DNA of 64,000 nucleotides, taken from an uncultured Collinsella sp. Lineage in GTDB: Bacteria; Actinomycetota; Coriobacteriia; Coriobacteriales; Coriobacteriaceae. The notes beneath the pieces were generated by a model, which had not been told where the DNA came from, did not search any database, and was given only the letters and a program-made list of their open reading frames with translations. Made by a program: the position numbers and the translations under genes. Shown in pieces: positions 25,950-38,853 of this stretch (within the stretch, counting starts at the first letter, position 1; every line of letters starts with the position of its first letter). The stretch covers positions 1 through 64,000 of the forward strand of contig CABUZK010000005.1 in NCBI GenBank assembly GCA_902496115.1, written 5' to 3'.

Positions 25950-28085
25950 GTGGCAAAAAAGCCTCAGCATGCTCAGAACAACCAGCGCAGTCAGCAGGGC
26001 AAACAGGGCCAGCAGCAAAAGCGCGGCGGCAAGGCGCAGGGTGGGCACACCACGCATGCCCCAGCAGCGCCCACACGCCCCTGGCGTCCGGGCCGCGACA
26101 AGTTCCTCCCCGTCAGCCGCGCCGATATGGACGCGCGCGGCTGGGACCAGTGCGACTTTGTCTACATCTGCGGCGACGCCTACGTGGACCACCCCAGCTT
26201 TGGCATGGCCATCGTCAGCCGCGTACTCGACGCGCACGGCTACAAAGTGGGCATCATCTGCCAGCCCGACTGGACCGACCCCGCCAGCATCACCGTGCTC
26301 GGCGAGCCGCGCCTGGGCTTTTTGGTCAGTGCTGGCAACATGGACTCCATGGTCAACCACTATTCGGTGACCAAGCACCGCCGCCACACCGACGCCTATA
26401 CCCCCGGTGGCGAGGAGGGGCGCCGTCCCAACCGAGCCGTCACGGTCTACGGAAATCTCATCCGCCAGACGTTCAAGGATGCTCCCATCATCATCGGCGG
26501 CATCGAGGCGAGCCTGCGCCGCCTGGCCCACTACGACTACTGGCAGGACAAACTCAAGCGCTCGGTGCTGCTCGACTCGGGCGCCGACATCCTCATCTAC
26601 GGCATGGGCGAGCACGCAATCGTCGAGATCGCCGACGCGCTCGACGCGGGACTGCCCATCGATCAGATCACCTATATCAACGGCACCGTTTACCGCACGG
26701 GCTCGCTCGACGAGGTCTACGACTACGACCTGCTGCCCAGTTGGGACGACCTTGCCGCCGATAAGCTCAACTACGCGCGCAGCTTTAACGTGCAGCAGCA
26801 GAATATGGACCCCATCACCGGACATCGTCTGGTAGAGCCCTATCCCAACAGCGTCTATGTGGTGCAGAACCCGCCGTCGGCGACGCTCACCACCGACGAG
26901 ATGGACGAGGTGGCCGAGCTCCCCTACGCACGTGATTGGCATCCCGACTACGATGCGGCGGGCGGCGTGCCGGCCTTTGCCGAGATCAAGTTTTCGATCA
27001 GCTCCAACCGCGGGTGCTTTGGCGAGTGCTCGTTTTGCGCGCTGACCTTCCACCAGGGTCGCGTGCTGCAGATGCGCAGCCACGACTCGATCATGCGCGA
27101 GGCCGAGCTGCTCACGCGCGATCCCGAGTTTAAGGGCTACATCAACGACGTGGGCGGACCGACGGCCAACTTTAGCCGCCCGGCCTGCGACAAGCAGCTC
27201 AAACACGGCGTGTGCAAGAACAAGCGCTGTCTGTGGCCGAGCGTGTGCAAGAACATGGTGGTCGACGAGAGCGGCTACACGCAGCTGCTGCGCGACCTGC
27301 GCCAGCTGCCGGGCGTCAAGAAGGTCTTTGTCCGCAGCGGCATCCGTTTTGACTACACCATGGCCGATGCCTCGGACGAGTTTTTACGCGAGCTGTTGGA
27401 GTACCATGTCTCGGGCCAGCTACGCGTAGCACCCGAGCACGTGAGCGACGCGGTGCTGTCCGTGATGGGCAAACCGAGCCGAGCCGTCTACGATGCATTC
27501 TGCCGTAAATTTGAGCGCCTGAACCGCGAATACGGACTCAAGCAGTATGTGGTGCCGTACCTGATCTCGAGCCACCCCGGCTCGACGATGAAGGAAGCCG
27601 TAGACCTTGCCGAAGCCGTGCGCGACATGGGCTACATGCCCGAGCAGGTGCAGGACTTCTACCCCACGCCGTCCACCATGTCGACGTGCATGTACTACAC
27701 CGGCGTGGATCCGCGCACCATGGAGCCGATCTATGTGGCGCGCGACCCGCACGAGAAGGCCATGCAGCGTGCGCTCATCCAGTATCGCAAGCCCGAGAAC
27801 TACAAGCTCGTACGCGAGGCGCTGGAAAAGGCCGGGCGTCGTGACCTAATCGGCTACACCAAGCATTGTCTGATTCGCCCCGTGCCGCCACGCCCGGGCG
27901 AGACATCTGCTGGCGGCGGACACGGCGCTGGCAAGAAGGGCGGCAAGACCCACGGTGGCGCCGCCGGCAAGGGGCCCAAGGGCAGCAAGGGCCACGGCGG
28001 CATGTCGCGTGCGCAGAACACCGCCGGTCGCAACCGTGCAGCTCAGGGGCGTCAGGGTGCCAACGGAGGCGGCAGGCGCAACTAG
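25950..28085 (+). CDS. YgiQ family radical SAM protein
   Basis: A 711-residue radical SAM enzyme of the YgiQ/UPF0313 family. It opens with DFVYICGDAYVDHPSFG, has the radical SAM cluster motif RGCFGECSFCALTFHQG at about residue 355, then GGPTANF, the CxxxxxC-rich KNKRCLWPSVCKN and PYLISSHPGST. The C-terminal 60 residues are Gly/Lys-rich and disordered. The start is GTG at 25950, behind GGGAGGG. The reaction is unknown in the family. Confidence 0.93.
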   Translation: MAKKPQHAQNNQRSQQGKQGQQQKRGGKAQGGHTTHAPAAPTRPWRPGRDKFLPVSRADMDARGWDQCDFVYICGDAYVDHPSFGMAIVSRVLDAHGYKVGIICQPDWTDPASITVLGEPRLGFLVSAGNMDSMVNHYSVTKHRRHTDAYTPGGEEGRRPNRAVTVYGNLIRQTFKDAPIIIGGIEASLRRLAHYDYWQDKLKRSVLLDSGADILIYGMGEHAIVEIADALDAGLPIDQITYINGTVYRTGSLDEVYDYDLLPSWDDLAADKLNYARSFNVQQQNMDPITGHRLVEPYPNSVYVVQNPPSATLTTDEMDEVAELPYARDWHPDYDAAGGVPAFAEIKFSISSNRGCFGECSFCALTFHQGRVLQMRSHDSIMREAELLTRDPEFKGYINDVGGPTANFSRPACDKQLKHGVCKNKRCLWPSVCKNMVVDESGYTQLLRDLRQLPGVKKVFVRSGIRFDYTMADASDEFLRELLEYHVSGQLRVAPEHVSDAVLSVMGKPSRAVYDAFCRKFERLNREYGLKQYVVPYLISSHPGSTMKEAVDLAEAVRDMGYMPEQVQDFYPTPSTMSTCMYYTGVDPRTMEPIYVARDPHEKAMQRALIQYRKPENYKLVREALEKAGRRDLIGYTKHCLIRPVPPRPGETSAGGGHGAGKKGGKTHGGAAGKGPKGSKGHGGMSRAQNTAGRNRAAQGRQGANGGGRRN

Positions 28086-28140
28086 CGCGGCGAGGCGGCA
28101 TGCCGCCGTTGGCGACACGACACGCCCCACCAATAAAATG

Positions 28141-28181
28141 CCGCTCGCCGGGGCGTCGCAGAACGATTCCCCGGCGAGCGG
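28141..28181. terminator. Bidirectional terminator, YgiQ / PTS
   Basis: CCGCTCGCCGGGG (28141-28153) pairs perfectly with CCCCGGCGAGCGG (28169-28181). On the minus strand the stem is followed by CATTTTATT, so it ends the bgl-PTS transcript. It also sits just beyond the YgiQ gene. Confidence 0.8.
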
Positions 28182-28211
28182 CCGATTAATATTGTCTATC
28201 TCAAAACGTCG

Positions 28212-29582
28212 TTACTTTTTGTCGAAACGACCATAGAGCGCAAACGAGAGCGCCGCAGAGATAACCCAAGTCAAAGCGATGCAGACGACAATCATGATCA
28301 GGTTCATGGGATTGCCGCTTGGATCGGCATAAACGGGCAACGAGGTAATGCCGGGCATAACAAAGCCGAAGCACTTTGCGCCGAGAACAACGGTAAGCGC
28401 ACCGCCAATGCCATCCGCGATCATCGCAGCGATAAGCGGAGTCCTGTTAGGAACCTGAACGGTAAACAAGGCGGGCTCGGAAATTCCCATAAATGCTGAG
28501 AAGGCGCACGTCATTGCAGCGGACTTGAGCTTTTCGTCGGTCATGCGCAGGGCTGCACCAAAAGACGCACCACTTTCGGCGAGGTTATGGCAGAAAGAGA
28601 TCGGGAGCAGATAGTCATACCCAAGCGTTGCGATATTGGAAATCTGGATAGGGCTCGTTGACTGATGCATGCCGAAGAGCACGATAAGCGGCATAAAGAA
28701 GCCCAGCAGAAAACCGGCAACGGGGCCTAACGTCGAGAATAGCCAAACGATACCGTTGGCAAGACCAAGACCGCACCAGGCACCAATCGGAGCGAGCACA
28801 AACAGGTTGACGGGAATCACGATAGCAAGGGAGAGCGCCGGAACGACAACGAGCTTAAAAAGATCCGGCACGACTTTGTCGATTGCGCGATATACAAAAG
28901 ACAAGCCAATGACGCCAAAGATAACCGGGAACACGGAATCGGCGTAGCTAAAAATCGGCACCGCAAAACCGAACAGCGCAAGGGGCGTCTCGCCCGTACC
29001 GACAGCGTTGACAATGGTCGGGTACATCAGCGATCCGGCAACACAAAGCGCAAGCGAACGGTTGACCCGGAACTTATCAGCTGTAGACATTGCCAGCAAA
29101 AACGGCAAGAAGTAGAACGGGATATCCGAAATCATATTGAATATCGCAAAGTCGCCGGCACCCGTGTCGATTCCAAAAGCCGCGATAGCAGCCAGGATGC
29201 CCTTTACGATGCCTCCCGCCACCAGTGCGGGAATGATAGCGGAGAAGATGCCGGTGATGATATCGAATACGCGAGCCGAACCTTTTTGGAGCTCAGGCTG
29301 CTCGGCGTCGGCGGAGACCTCGCCACCCATCCTGTCACCTAGCATGGGCTCCAATTCGTCATATACCGACCCCACGCTGGCGCCGATGATAACTTGCCAC
29401 TGTCCGTCTTTAACCTGCGCGCCCAAGGCGCCGTCAAGCGTCTTAAGGGCCTCCAGGTCTGCCTTGCTATCGTCCTTCAGGTTGAATCTGAGCCTTGTAA
29501 TGCAGTGCGTTGCCATAACAACGTTATCGGCGCCGCCCACGAGCTCGAGGACACGAGCGGCCAGTTCCTTCTTGTCTGCCAC
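28212..29582 (-). CDS. PTS beta-glucoside transporter subunit IIBC
   Basis: Membrane permease phosphorylating a beta-glucoside on uptake, 456 residues. Domain IIB (residues 1-85) has the phospho-cysteine C27 in ATHCITRLRF. Domain IIC has about ten helices and the conserved FGMHQSTSPIQ and CHNLAESGASFG regions. No IIA domain is fused and none is encoded next door, so IIA must be supplied elsewhere. I prefer the GTG at 29582 (AGGAG 8 nt upstream) over the GTG at 29591. It lies 11 bp behind the 6-phospho-beta-glucosidase. Confidence 0.93.
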   Translation of the reverse strand: MADKKELAARVLELVGGADNVVMATHCITRLRFNLKDDSKADLEALKTLDGALGAQVKDGQWQVIIGASVGSVYDELEPMLGDRMGGEVSADAEQPELQKGSARVFDIITGIFSAIIPALVAGGIVKGILAAIAAFGIDTGAGDFAIFNMISDIPFYFLPFLLAMSTADKFRVNRSLALCVAGSLMYPTIVNAVGTGETPLALFGFAVPIFSYADSVFPVIFGVIGLSFVYRAIDKVVPDLFKLVVVPALSLAIVIPVNLFVLAPIGAWCGLGLANGIVWLFSTLGPVAGFLLGFFMPLIVLFGMHQSTSPIQISNIATLGYDYLLPISFCHNLAESGASFGAALRMTDEKLKSAAMTCAFSAFMGISEPALFTVQVPNRTPLIAAMIADGIGGALTVVLGAKCFGFVMPGITSLPVYADPSGNPMNLIMIVVCIALTWVISAALSFALYGRFDKK

Positions 29583-29593
29583 GACAATCACTC

Positions 29594-31225
<1,632 letters not shown>

Positions 31226-32218
31226 ATGGATTCGAATCTCAAACAGCTGCTCTATACGCATACCGAGACCGAAGAGTGGCATCGCACGCATCCGGGAGAG
31301 CTCAGCCCGCGATATAACAGGGTGGAAACCACAACCATTAGCGGCGAAGAAGTCTATCTGTTTGATTGGAAAGAAACCCTCGACGAAAACCCCGTGGGCC
31401 TTATCAAGGAGTCGCGCTTTACCGACATTCCTCCTCATATCAATCGGGATATGGAGCTTAACTACGTGTACGACGGCGTCTGCACGTTTATCGTCAACGG
31501 ACGGCGACTACTCCTTAAAAAGGGCGACGTGCTCATTTGCAACACCGGCGTAGTCAGAAGCGTTCCATACGTTAAGGGCGAGCATGATATCGTCATTTCG
31601 ATCGTCTTCAAAAAAGAAATGTTCGATTCGTTGTTCCTGAGCCAGCTACCCGGCGCGTCACCATTAACGAATCTTCTATTTGATTTTGTGTCCAAAAACC
31701 GCGAGGCCCGAAAATATCTCATTCTTCCAGAGGAATACGCCCGACATGCGCGACGCCTCATCGAGATGCTCTTTATCGAATATCACTTTAAAGATGCCTA
31801 CTCTAATGAACTCATGAGGCACCTCGCCGTCAGCCTATTCCTTGTTCTCATTCGAGGACTGTACCGACGCTCTGCAACTGATAACCAGGCAATCATGTCG
31901 GACGAGCGCATCGTGTCGATTCTGAATCATATTGAGCGAAGCTACGGCGACTGCACGCTCGAAAGCATTGCGAGCGATACGGGTTATAGCACCAGCTATC
32001 TCAGCAGCTTGATCAAGCAAAAAACCGGCAAAACGTTTTCGCAAATCAAGCTCAACCAGCAGCTCACAGAGGCGGCATATCTTCTCAACAACACCGAGCG
32101 CAGCGTGCAGTATGTAGCCCGAAAAGTCGGCATCTCCAACATGTCATTCTTTTACTCAAAATTCAAAGAAGCATTCGGCGAAACGCCAGGTGTATTCAGG
32201 GCGCATCGGTCTAGTTAA
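31226..32218 (+). CDS. AraC family transcriptional regulator
   Basis: A 330-residue protein. The N-terminal half is a cupin-like sensor (PPHINRDMELNYVYDGVC, LLLKKGDVLICNTG). The C-terminal hundred residues hold two AraC helix-turn-helices: LESIASDTGYSTSYLSSLIK and VQYVARKVGISNMSFFYSKF, ending FGETPGVFRAHR. It is divergent from the beta-glucoside operon and presumably controls it in response to the imported sugar. Confidence 0.93.
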   Translation: MDSNLKQLLYTHTETEEWHRTHPGELSPRYNRVETTTISGEEVYLFDWKETLDENPVGLIKESRFTDIPPHINRDMELNYVYDGVCTFIVNGRRLLLKKGDVLICNTGVVRSVPYVKGEHDIVISIVFKKEMFDSLFLSQLPGASPLTNLLFDFVSKNREARKYLILPEEYARHARRLIEMLFIEYHFKDAYSNELMRHLAVSLFLVLIRGLYRRSATDNQAIMSDERIVSILNHIERSYGDCTLESIASDTGYSTSYLSSLIKQKTGKTFSQIKLNQQLTEAAYLLNNTERSVQYVARKVGISNMSFFYSKFKEAFGETPGVFRAHRSS

Positions 32219-32220
32219 AG

Positions 32221-33141
32221 TCATTGATAATCAGGCCGATCAGCTTCGCGTGGCGCAGGAATGCACGACCGGAGCAGCGAGCGCATCGCCTCTACCAGCA
32301 CAAAGCCGGCGATGGCAACCGTGACCACCACGTCGAGCGGCGTGTTCACAAACCAGAGCAACGTCATGAGATACGACCCGGCATTAAAGGCAAAGTGCAG
32401 TAGGATCGTGTAGCGGAGCTTTCCGGTCGTCACGAGCACCCAACCGAAGATGAGGCCGGCGGCACCCGCGTAGCAACCCTGTACCCAATTCATGTGCATA
32501 AAACCGAAGATTGCCGCCTGCAGTACAATCGCCGCTGCGATACCCCACATGCTTGGGGCCGCCCAGGGCACCATGGCGCCGCCCTGCGCGCTCGCACGAC
32601 GCCGGCGCTTCCAAAGTGGGCGGCACTGCGGATTAAACGCTCGGAGCGAAAACTCAAAAATAATGCCGCGTACCAGCAGCTCTTCACAAAATGGGGCGCC
32701 GAGCACCGTAGTCAGGACGGCGAGATAGCTGGTGTCGCCCATGCCTGTTTCCTCGACAAGTTCGCTGTAGTCGGCCGCGGCATCGGGCAACAGCGACAGC
32801 ACGGCGTCGGTCACGTAGCCAACGACCACCTGCAGGGCCAGGCCAATCACGATAACGCAGGCGATGCGTTTCCATGCCCCACGCGCTCCCCCGCCGAGCG
32901 GATGCGCGCTTTGCCGGCGTGCCATAAACGAACGCGGCCACAGATAACGCCACCACAGCAGCGCCATCAAAAACGACGCCGTCTGCGCGACGGCCTGAAG
33001 CAATTGGATGTCGAGATCATCGATCGAAAAACCCATGAACACCGATGCGACGCCAAGGGCGGAGAACAAAACGACGCTCAGGGCAATATCGGCAGCGACG
33101 ACGCCAAAACAGGCAAGCGCCCAAATCATCGCATTGAGCAT
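32221..33141 (-). CDS. CPBP family intramembrane metalloprotease
   Basis: A 306-residue membrane protein with about eight helices and the Abi/CPBP motifs: the glutamate pair in FCEELLVRGIIF, FGFMHMNW and LLHFAFN. Such proteases process or modify membrane proteins or peptides; some give bacteriocin self-immunity. The start at 33141 follows GAGGAGG; the longer frame to 33261 would translate the palindrome at 33159-33216 and is unlikely. Confidence 0.88.
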   Translation of the reverse strand: MLNAMIWALACFGVVAADIALSVVLFSALGVASVFMGFSIDDLDIQLLQAVAQTASFLMALLWWRYLWPRSFMARRQSAHPLGGGARGAWKRIACVIVIGLALQVVVGYVTDAVLSLLPDAAADYSELVEETGMGDTSYLAVLTTVLGAPFCEELLVRGIIFEFSLRAFNPQCRPLWKRRRRASAQGGAMVPWAAPSMWGIAAAIVLQAAIFGFMHMNWVQGCYAGAAGLIFGWVLVTTGKLRYTILLHFAFNAGSYLMTLLWFVNTPLDVVVTVAIAGFVLVEAMRSLLRSCIPAPREADRPDYQ

Positions 33142-33158
33142 GCCAACCTCCTCAAAAC

Positions 33159-33216
33159 CCGGCACTTGGGGACGTTCCTTAACTGCCGGCTGAAAAGGAA
33201 CGTCCCCAAGTGCCGG
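33159..33216. repeat. Palindromic element D
   Basis: A perfect 22-bp inverted repeat with a 14-nt loop (33159-33180 and 33195-33216), core GGCACTTGGGGACGTTCC. It sits between the DinJ-like antitoxin and the CPBP gene. It differs in sequence from copies A-C but has the same architecture. Confidence 0.9.
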
Positions 33217-33229
33217 CAGTTTGGGACAG

Positions 33230-33433
33230 TCATTGTTGATGAGAATCGGGCGCAATGCCAAAAGCCCCGTTGGGCGAGATGTCGAACGGGAAGGTGCCGC
33301 AGCGATTGAACGCGGCGATAAACATGCGGATGGCGTTGGACGGTGTGGTGCCTACGAGCTGGGTTGCCGCCGCGAAGGCCGCCTTTTCCTCGGGCAAGAC
33401 CTTCGCGACAACCGGGGTCATGTGTTCTGCCAT
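33230..33433 (-). CDS. RelB/DinJ family antitoxin, no toxin adjacent
   Basis: A 67-residue ribbon-helix-helix-type protein. MTPVVAKVLPEEKAAFAAAT and VGTTPSNAIRMFIAAFNR match the DinJ/RelB N-terminal domain, and FPFDIS is the typical end of that domain (compare PFDL in DinJ). The ATG at 33433 follows AAAAAGGAAG. The expected YafQ/RelE toxin is not found on either side; the CPBP gene lies downstream after element D. It may be an orphan antitoxin or the remnant of a pair. Confidence 0.75.
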   Translation of the reverse strand: MAEHMTPVVAKVLPEEKAAFAAATQLVGTTPSNAIRMFIAAFNRCGTFPFDISPNGAFGIAPDSHQQ

Positions 33434-33468
33434 GGCGCTTCCTTTTTGAAACGACGGTGGTGCGGATA

Positions 33469-33576
33469 GATGCGGGCCACGCGGCTGGGCGACGGGCTGT
33501 GAAGGCAACCCGATTGGCCCGCATCTGGAGTTTGTTTCTACGGCGTTGGTATTACTTGGTATTCCTAAGTATTACC
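33469..33576 (-). promoter_or_regulatory. Operator and structured leader of the antitoxin gene
   Basis: GGTATTACTT-N9-AAGTATTACC at 33548-33576 is a 29-bp near-perfect palindrome, as expected for RelB/DinJ autorepression. Closer to the gene, GATGCGGGCCA (33469-33479) and its exact complement (33515-33525) could fold the transcript leader. Confidence 0.55.
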
Positions 33577-34385
33577 CCGCAGATAGAATACCATACCCGA
33601 TCCCATAGAGACGGAGGAAAACGGATCATTTTGTTGCTGAGTAAGTATTTAGAGCGTGATGATGCCCAAGATATTGAGGGCCTGAGCGTCAGCGGCATCG
33701 TGCGTGGCAAGCAGGAGCATGCGGCCGTCGAGCGCCGGCGCCCAGGGCGCGCCCAATCTGGGCATCCGGCGCATGGCGCCCTATTGTCTTGCATATTTTC
33801 GCTTGTGCCATGCATAAATAGATGGGGGCGCCCCTTCCCGTCCCAACGTACCCCCGCTTGAACCGTGCAAAAACCGGAGTATTCAGCATCGCGACCCCCG
33901 CCGGCGACGCCGCGAACCGGGAGCATCGCGCGGCCGGCGTCGCTTTGGGGCACGGCACGGCGCGAAACGCGCGCTATCGCCACGCCGTACGCCGCCTGCC
34001 GACCCAAATCGCCCGTCGAGGGATCTCGCGAGATCAAATAGACGCTTCCGGCGCGTATGCAGCCACCCCGGCTTGCTGAAAACTCCCGAAAATGCACGGC
34101 GCACCCCGGGGGACCCGTGCGTGCCGTGAAAAAACACGCCCGCATCCAGAACAATGCGAGCGTGAAAGTCAGATGGCAGCAAGGGCGCCAGGCAGCGAGC
34201 GGAATCCCGAGTGTGTCCGCCCGGGCACTGCGGCCACCGTGCGTCAGTAGGGAGCTTCACGTTCTCCGTCTATGCCAGAACCCCGCATACGCGAATCTCC
34301 AACTAAGCCGATAACCCACATCTCTTGCCGCGACCGCCTCCGTGCTTTTTCGTGAGGGGGCCGGCCCACCTCAAACTACGCCCAC
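33577..34385. other. 809-bp region with no convincing gene
   Basis: No frame looks like a real protein on either strand. One minus-strand stretch around 33663-33745 reads LDGRMLLLATHDAADAQALN and ends in a stop. It looks protein-like but is cut by an upstream in-frame stop, so a pseudogene tail is possible. The segment 33885-34140 is very GC-rich with several small inverted repeats. No tRNA cloverleaf is visible. Confidence 0.45.
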
Positions 34386-34419
34386 AAAAAGGGCCCCGAG
34401 CATCGTCTGCTCGGGACCC
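34386..34419 (-). terminator. Terminator of the DEAD-box helicase gene
   Basis: On the minus strand, GGGTCCCGAGCA and TGCTCGGGGCCC form a stem with a 5-nt loop followed by TTTTT. It lies 33 bp past the stop codon. Confidence 0.9.
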
Positions 34420-34452
34420 AAACTCATCTCGCCTTACCGCGCGACGCGTATG

Positions 34453-36696
<2,244 letters not shown>

Positions 36697-36977
36697 ATGT
36701 TGTTGTTCCTTATCTGCACGCGTTATGGGCACGGCATGCGGCCGCGCGAGCGTGCTTGGTAGTGCGCTAATACATACAAAAACAGGTGCGCACAGAGAGG
36801 ACGTTGCTCAGCACGCTGGCGATCGCTTTGGCAGCCCTATCACGCGCCGTCCAGACGCAGCGGCCCTAAGCGATGGAGCAGATTCGCCGCCGGTTAGTAT
36901 ACCCGTACTCCGCATGCCCCCACGTAAACCACAGATGACGGGGCGGATGAGGCGGACCCGAGGTGGGCCCGGCCGAT

Positions 36978-37276
36978 TGTCTCAATCTGTAACAGTTACG
37001 GGGCAAAACCGGGTCTACACGTTACAGATCGAGACATTCAGTCAGCCCCTTGGCTAACATCTCGATCTGTAACAGTTACCGAGTAAATCGACCCGTAACT
37101 GTTACAGATCAAGACAAACCAATCCGTCTGAAGACAACATCTCGATCTGTAACAGTTGCGGAGCAAAACCAGCCCCAGATGTTACAGATTGAGACAGTTG
37201 AGTTATCTGCCGAGGAACAATCTCAATCTGTAACAACTAGACCCCGTATCCCCCGCCAGATGTTACAGATCGAGAC
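36978..37276. repeat. Hairpin repeat array 1 (four units, 80-81-nt period)
   Basis: Units start at about 36978, 37059, 37139 and 37220. Each is an inverted repeat: TCTCRATCTGTAACA on the left, about 27 variable bases, then GTTACAGATYGAGACA on the right. Units are separated by about 22 variable bases. The array occupies most of the gap between the DEAD-box helicase and GNAT genes; the remaining 36697-36977 shows only the helicase promoter region. A second array of the same unit is at 63384-63602. Confidence 0.95.
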
Positions 37277-37308
37277 AAACGTGCCGAGCGCCAAACCCGA
37301 CAGGCCAC

Positions 37309-37353
37309 AAAAAGGGCCGGACGTCCAGCCATCACAACTGGAACGTCCGGCCC
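37309..37353 (-). terminator. Terminator of the GNAT gene
   Basis: GGGCCGGACGTCCAG (37314-37328) pairs with CTGGAACGTCCGGCCC (one bulge). On the minus strand it is followed by TTTTTGTGG, 45 bp after the GNAT stop. Confidence 0.85.
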
Positions 37354-37397
37354 CGTCAAACACCAACTAGGGAAGCTGAACCAACAGATCGCAGCCT

Positions 37398-37946
37398 CTA
37401 CTCTGCGTCCGGGTCCTTAAAGTTCTTGGGATCCAAGACCATGCAGGTGTAGGTGATGTCGTGTTCATCATCGGGGATGGGCTCAAACCCGTTCTTGCCA
37501 AAGAAGTCGATGAGCAGATGCGCGAGCTTAATCGGATCCGCATCAGGATCGTCAAAGAGATATTCGCTCAGATCCAGGAATGTAGGCTCCTGGTGGCCCT
37601 CGCTCTCCCAGTATCCCAACAGGGCGTCGTGCACCAGGCGCGCGCCATAGCCGTTACCGCGGTAGTCGGGGTCAACATACACATGGCTCAAAAACGTCCC
37701 CAGGTACTTGTTGAGCGGGTGCTCCGTAACGGCATCCGGCAGGTCGGGGTCATCTGAACCGCCCGTTACGCAAAAACCGACCAGCTCATCATCGGCAAAG
37801 ACGCCCCAGAGGTAACAGTTCTCCTCGTCCTCATCCTCAACATAGTCCGCCCACGCGTCATAGACCTCGTAGCCCGACTGCTCGTCCAGATCGACCATAT
37901 CGTCGACGTCGTCGGGACCCAAAGCCCTTACTTCAACTTCAGCCAT
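37398..37946 (-). CDS. GNAT family N-acetyltransferase
   Basis: A 182-residue GCN5-related acetyltransferase. Motif A, which binds acetyl-CoA, is VYVDPDYRGNGYGARLVHDA at about residues 90-110; the N-terminal half is very acidic. The substrate is unknown. It is preceded by a GTTGCGCAAC palindrome with a -10-like element, so it appears to belong to the regulon of the signalling island although its product is of a common type. Confidence 0.85.
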   Translation of the reverse strand: MAEVEVRALGPDDVDDMVDLDEQSGYEVYDAWADYVEDEDEENCYLWGVFADDELVGFCVTGGSDDPDLPDAVTEHPLNKYLGTFLSHVYVDPDYRGNGYGARLVHDALLGYWESEGHQEPTFLDLSEYLFDDPDADPIKLAHLLIDFFGKNGFEPIPDDEHDITYTCMVLDPKNFKDPDAE

Positions 37947-37981
37947 TGTCCTGTCCTTTCTCTCGCTTTCAGGACAACCCG

Positions 37982-38018
37982 AGCATACGCCGCTGTCCAG
38001 ATAACCTGTTGCGCAACA
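37982..38018 (-). promoter_or_regulatory. Island-type promoter 1 (GNAT)
   Basis: The palindrome TGTTGCGCAACA at 38007-38018 has a -10-like TATGCT (minus strand) at 37982-37987, centre-to-centre 28 bp. Confidence 0.65.
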
Positions 38019-38042
38019 TCGGAAGCTGCGTCAATACCGCCG

Positions 38043-38588
38043 TTAACGGCGACGACGCCGCAGGGCAATGCATGCAACGACAATCGCCAGCAGCGCCAAG
38101 CCCTGAAAATTGATACGGCTAATAGCGAAGCCCGAAGGAACAATAAAGCTGTCGTAGAACATGTCGAGCAGGCCGATAAACACCAAAAACGCGATGAAGA
38201 TCCAGAACACGCGACTCCTTAAAATGGGAGTAAACATGTCGAGCGCCGAACCGCCCGAGGAAGAGCCCTGATAGCCGATCAAATCAAACGGCTCATCCTT
38301 TTCCACCTCGTCGACATCGCTCGAAGCGCCTGAAGACTCAGACTCCAAATCGCGACGATCCGTCCAATACCCGGGCACATGGTCGCGCTCACCAAGGTAC
38401 TCACCGTTTTTGACCACCGGCTCAAACAACATGGCACTCGAAAGATCCTCGAGCTCCTCGCGAATCAACTGGTCGGTGCGAGCGTCATGAGGCTCCTCGA
38501 GCTCGCACTCAAGCTCGTACATATGCTCCATGACCCGCTCGTAGTCCTCTTCAGACATATCGTCATCGTAATAGGAGTTCCTGCTCAT
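38043..38588 (-). CDS. Acidic two-TM membrane protein of unknown function
   Basis: A 181-residue protein not recognised. The N-terminal 115 residues are acidic and polar (MSEEDYERVMEHMYELECEL). Two C-terminal hydrophobic helices (VFWIFIAFLVFIGLLDMFY and FQGLALLAIVVACIAL) end in a run of five Arg, which suggests that the N-terminal region and the tail are cytoplasmic. It is divergent from the 1129-residue gene and has its own GTTGCGCAAC promoter. Confidence 0.75.
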   Translation of the reverse strand: MSRNSYYDDDMSEEDYERVMEHMYELECELEEPHDARTDQLIREELEDLSSAMLFEPVVKNGEYLGERDHVPGYWTDRRDLESESSGASSDVDEVEKDEPFDLIGYQGSSSGGSALDMFTPILRSRVFWIFIAFLVFIGLLDMFYDSFIVPSGFAISRINFQGLALLAIVVACIALRRRRR

Positions 38589-38632
38589 CGTTCATCCCTC
38601 GTTCAAGAACCGAATCCCTTTTGGACAGCTCA

Positions 38633-38668
38633 AGTGTAGAAATCCATACCGAGCAGACGTTGCGCAAC
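38633..38668 (-). promoter_or_regulatory. Island-type promoter 2 (acidic membrane protein)
   Basis: GTTGCGCAAC at 38659-38668 has a -10-like TACACT at 38633-38638 on the minus strand, spacing 28 bp centre to centre. Confidence 0.7.
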
Positions 38669-38748
38669 ATTGCCGGGAACGAGACGGATCCGCTCTCAAA
38701 ACGCCTCGGGACAAACCGTTCCGCATTGCAATTTGCGCACTCGCGGAT

Positions 38749-38784
38749 GTTGCGCAACGTTCTCGCCCATCGGGGCGGTAGCGT
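38749..38784 (+). promoter_or_regulatory. Island-type promoter 3 (1129-residue protein)
   Basis: GTTGCGCAAC at 38749-38758 has TAGCGT, a weak -10, at 38779-38784, again 28 bp away. It is 70 bp from the start codon. Confidence 0.5.
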
Positions 38785-38853
38785 TCGAGTTAGCAAAGCC
38801 ACGAGCCCTAAACCCGGGATCGTGGGCTTCCACCGCATACGAAAGAAGGAACG

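Noticed and set aside
33552..34154. 200-codon minus-strand frame in the gene-poor region
   Set aside because: Irregular composition with no secondary-structure pattern or SD; overlaps the antitoxin operator.
36978..37276. CRISPR array
   Set aside because: Regular period, but each unit is a pair of inverted arms with variable loops, not one constant repeat with unique spacers, and no cas genes are present.
37050..37370. 106-codon frame within hairpin array 1
   Set aside because: Codons simply read through the repeat units; a repeated peptide (MLQIET) results from the DNA repeat and there is no SD.
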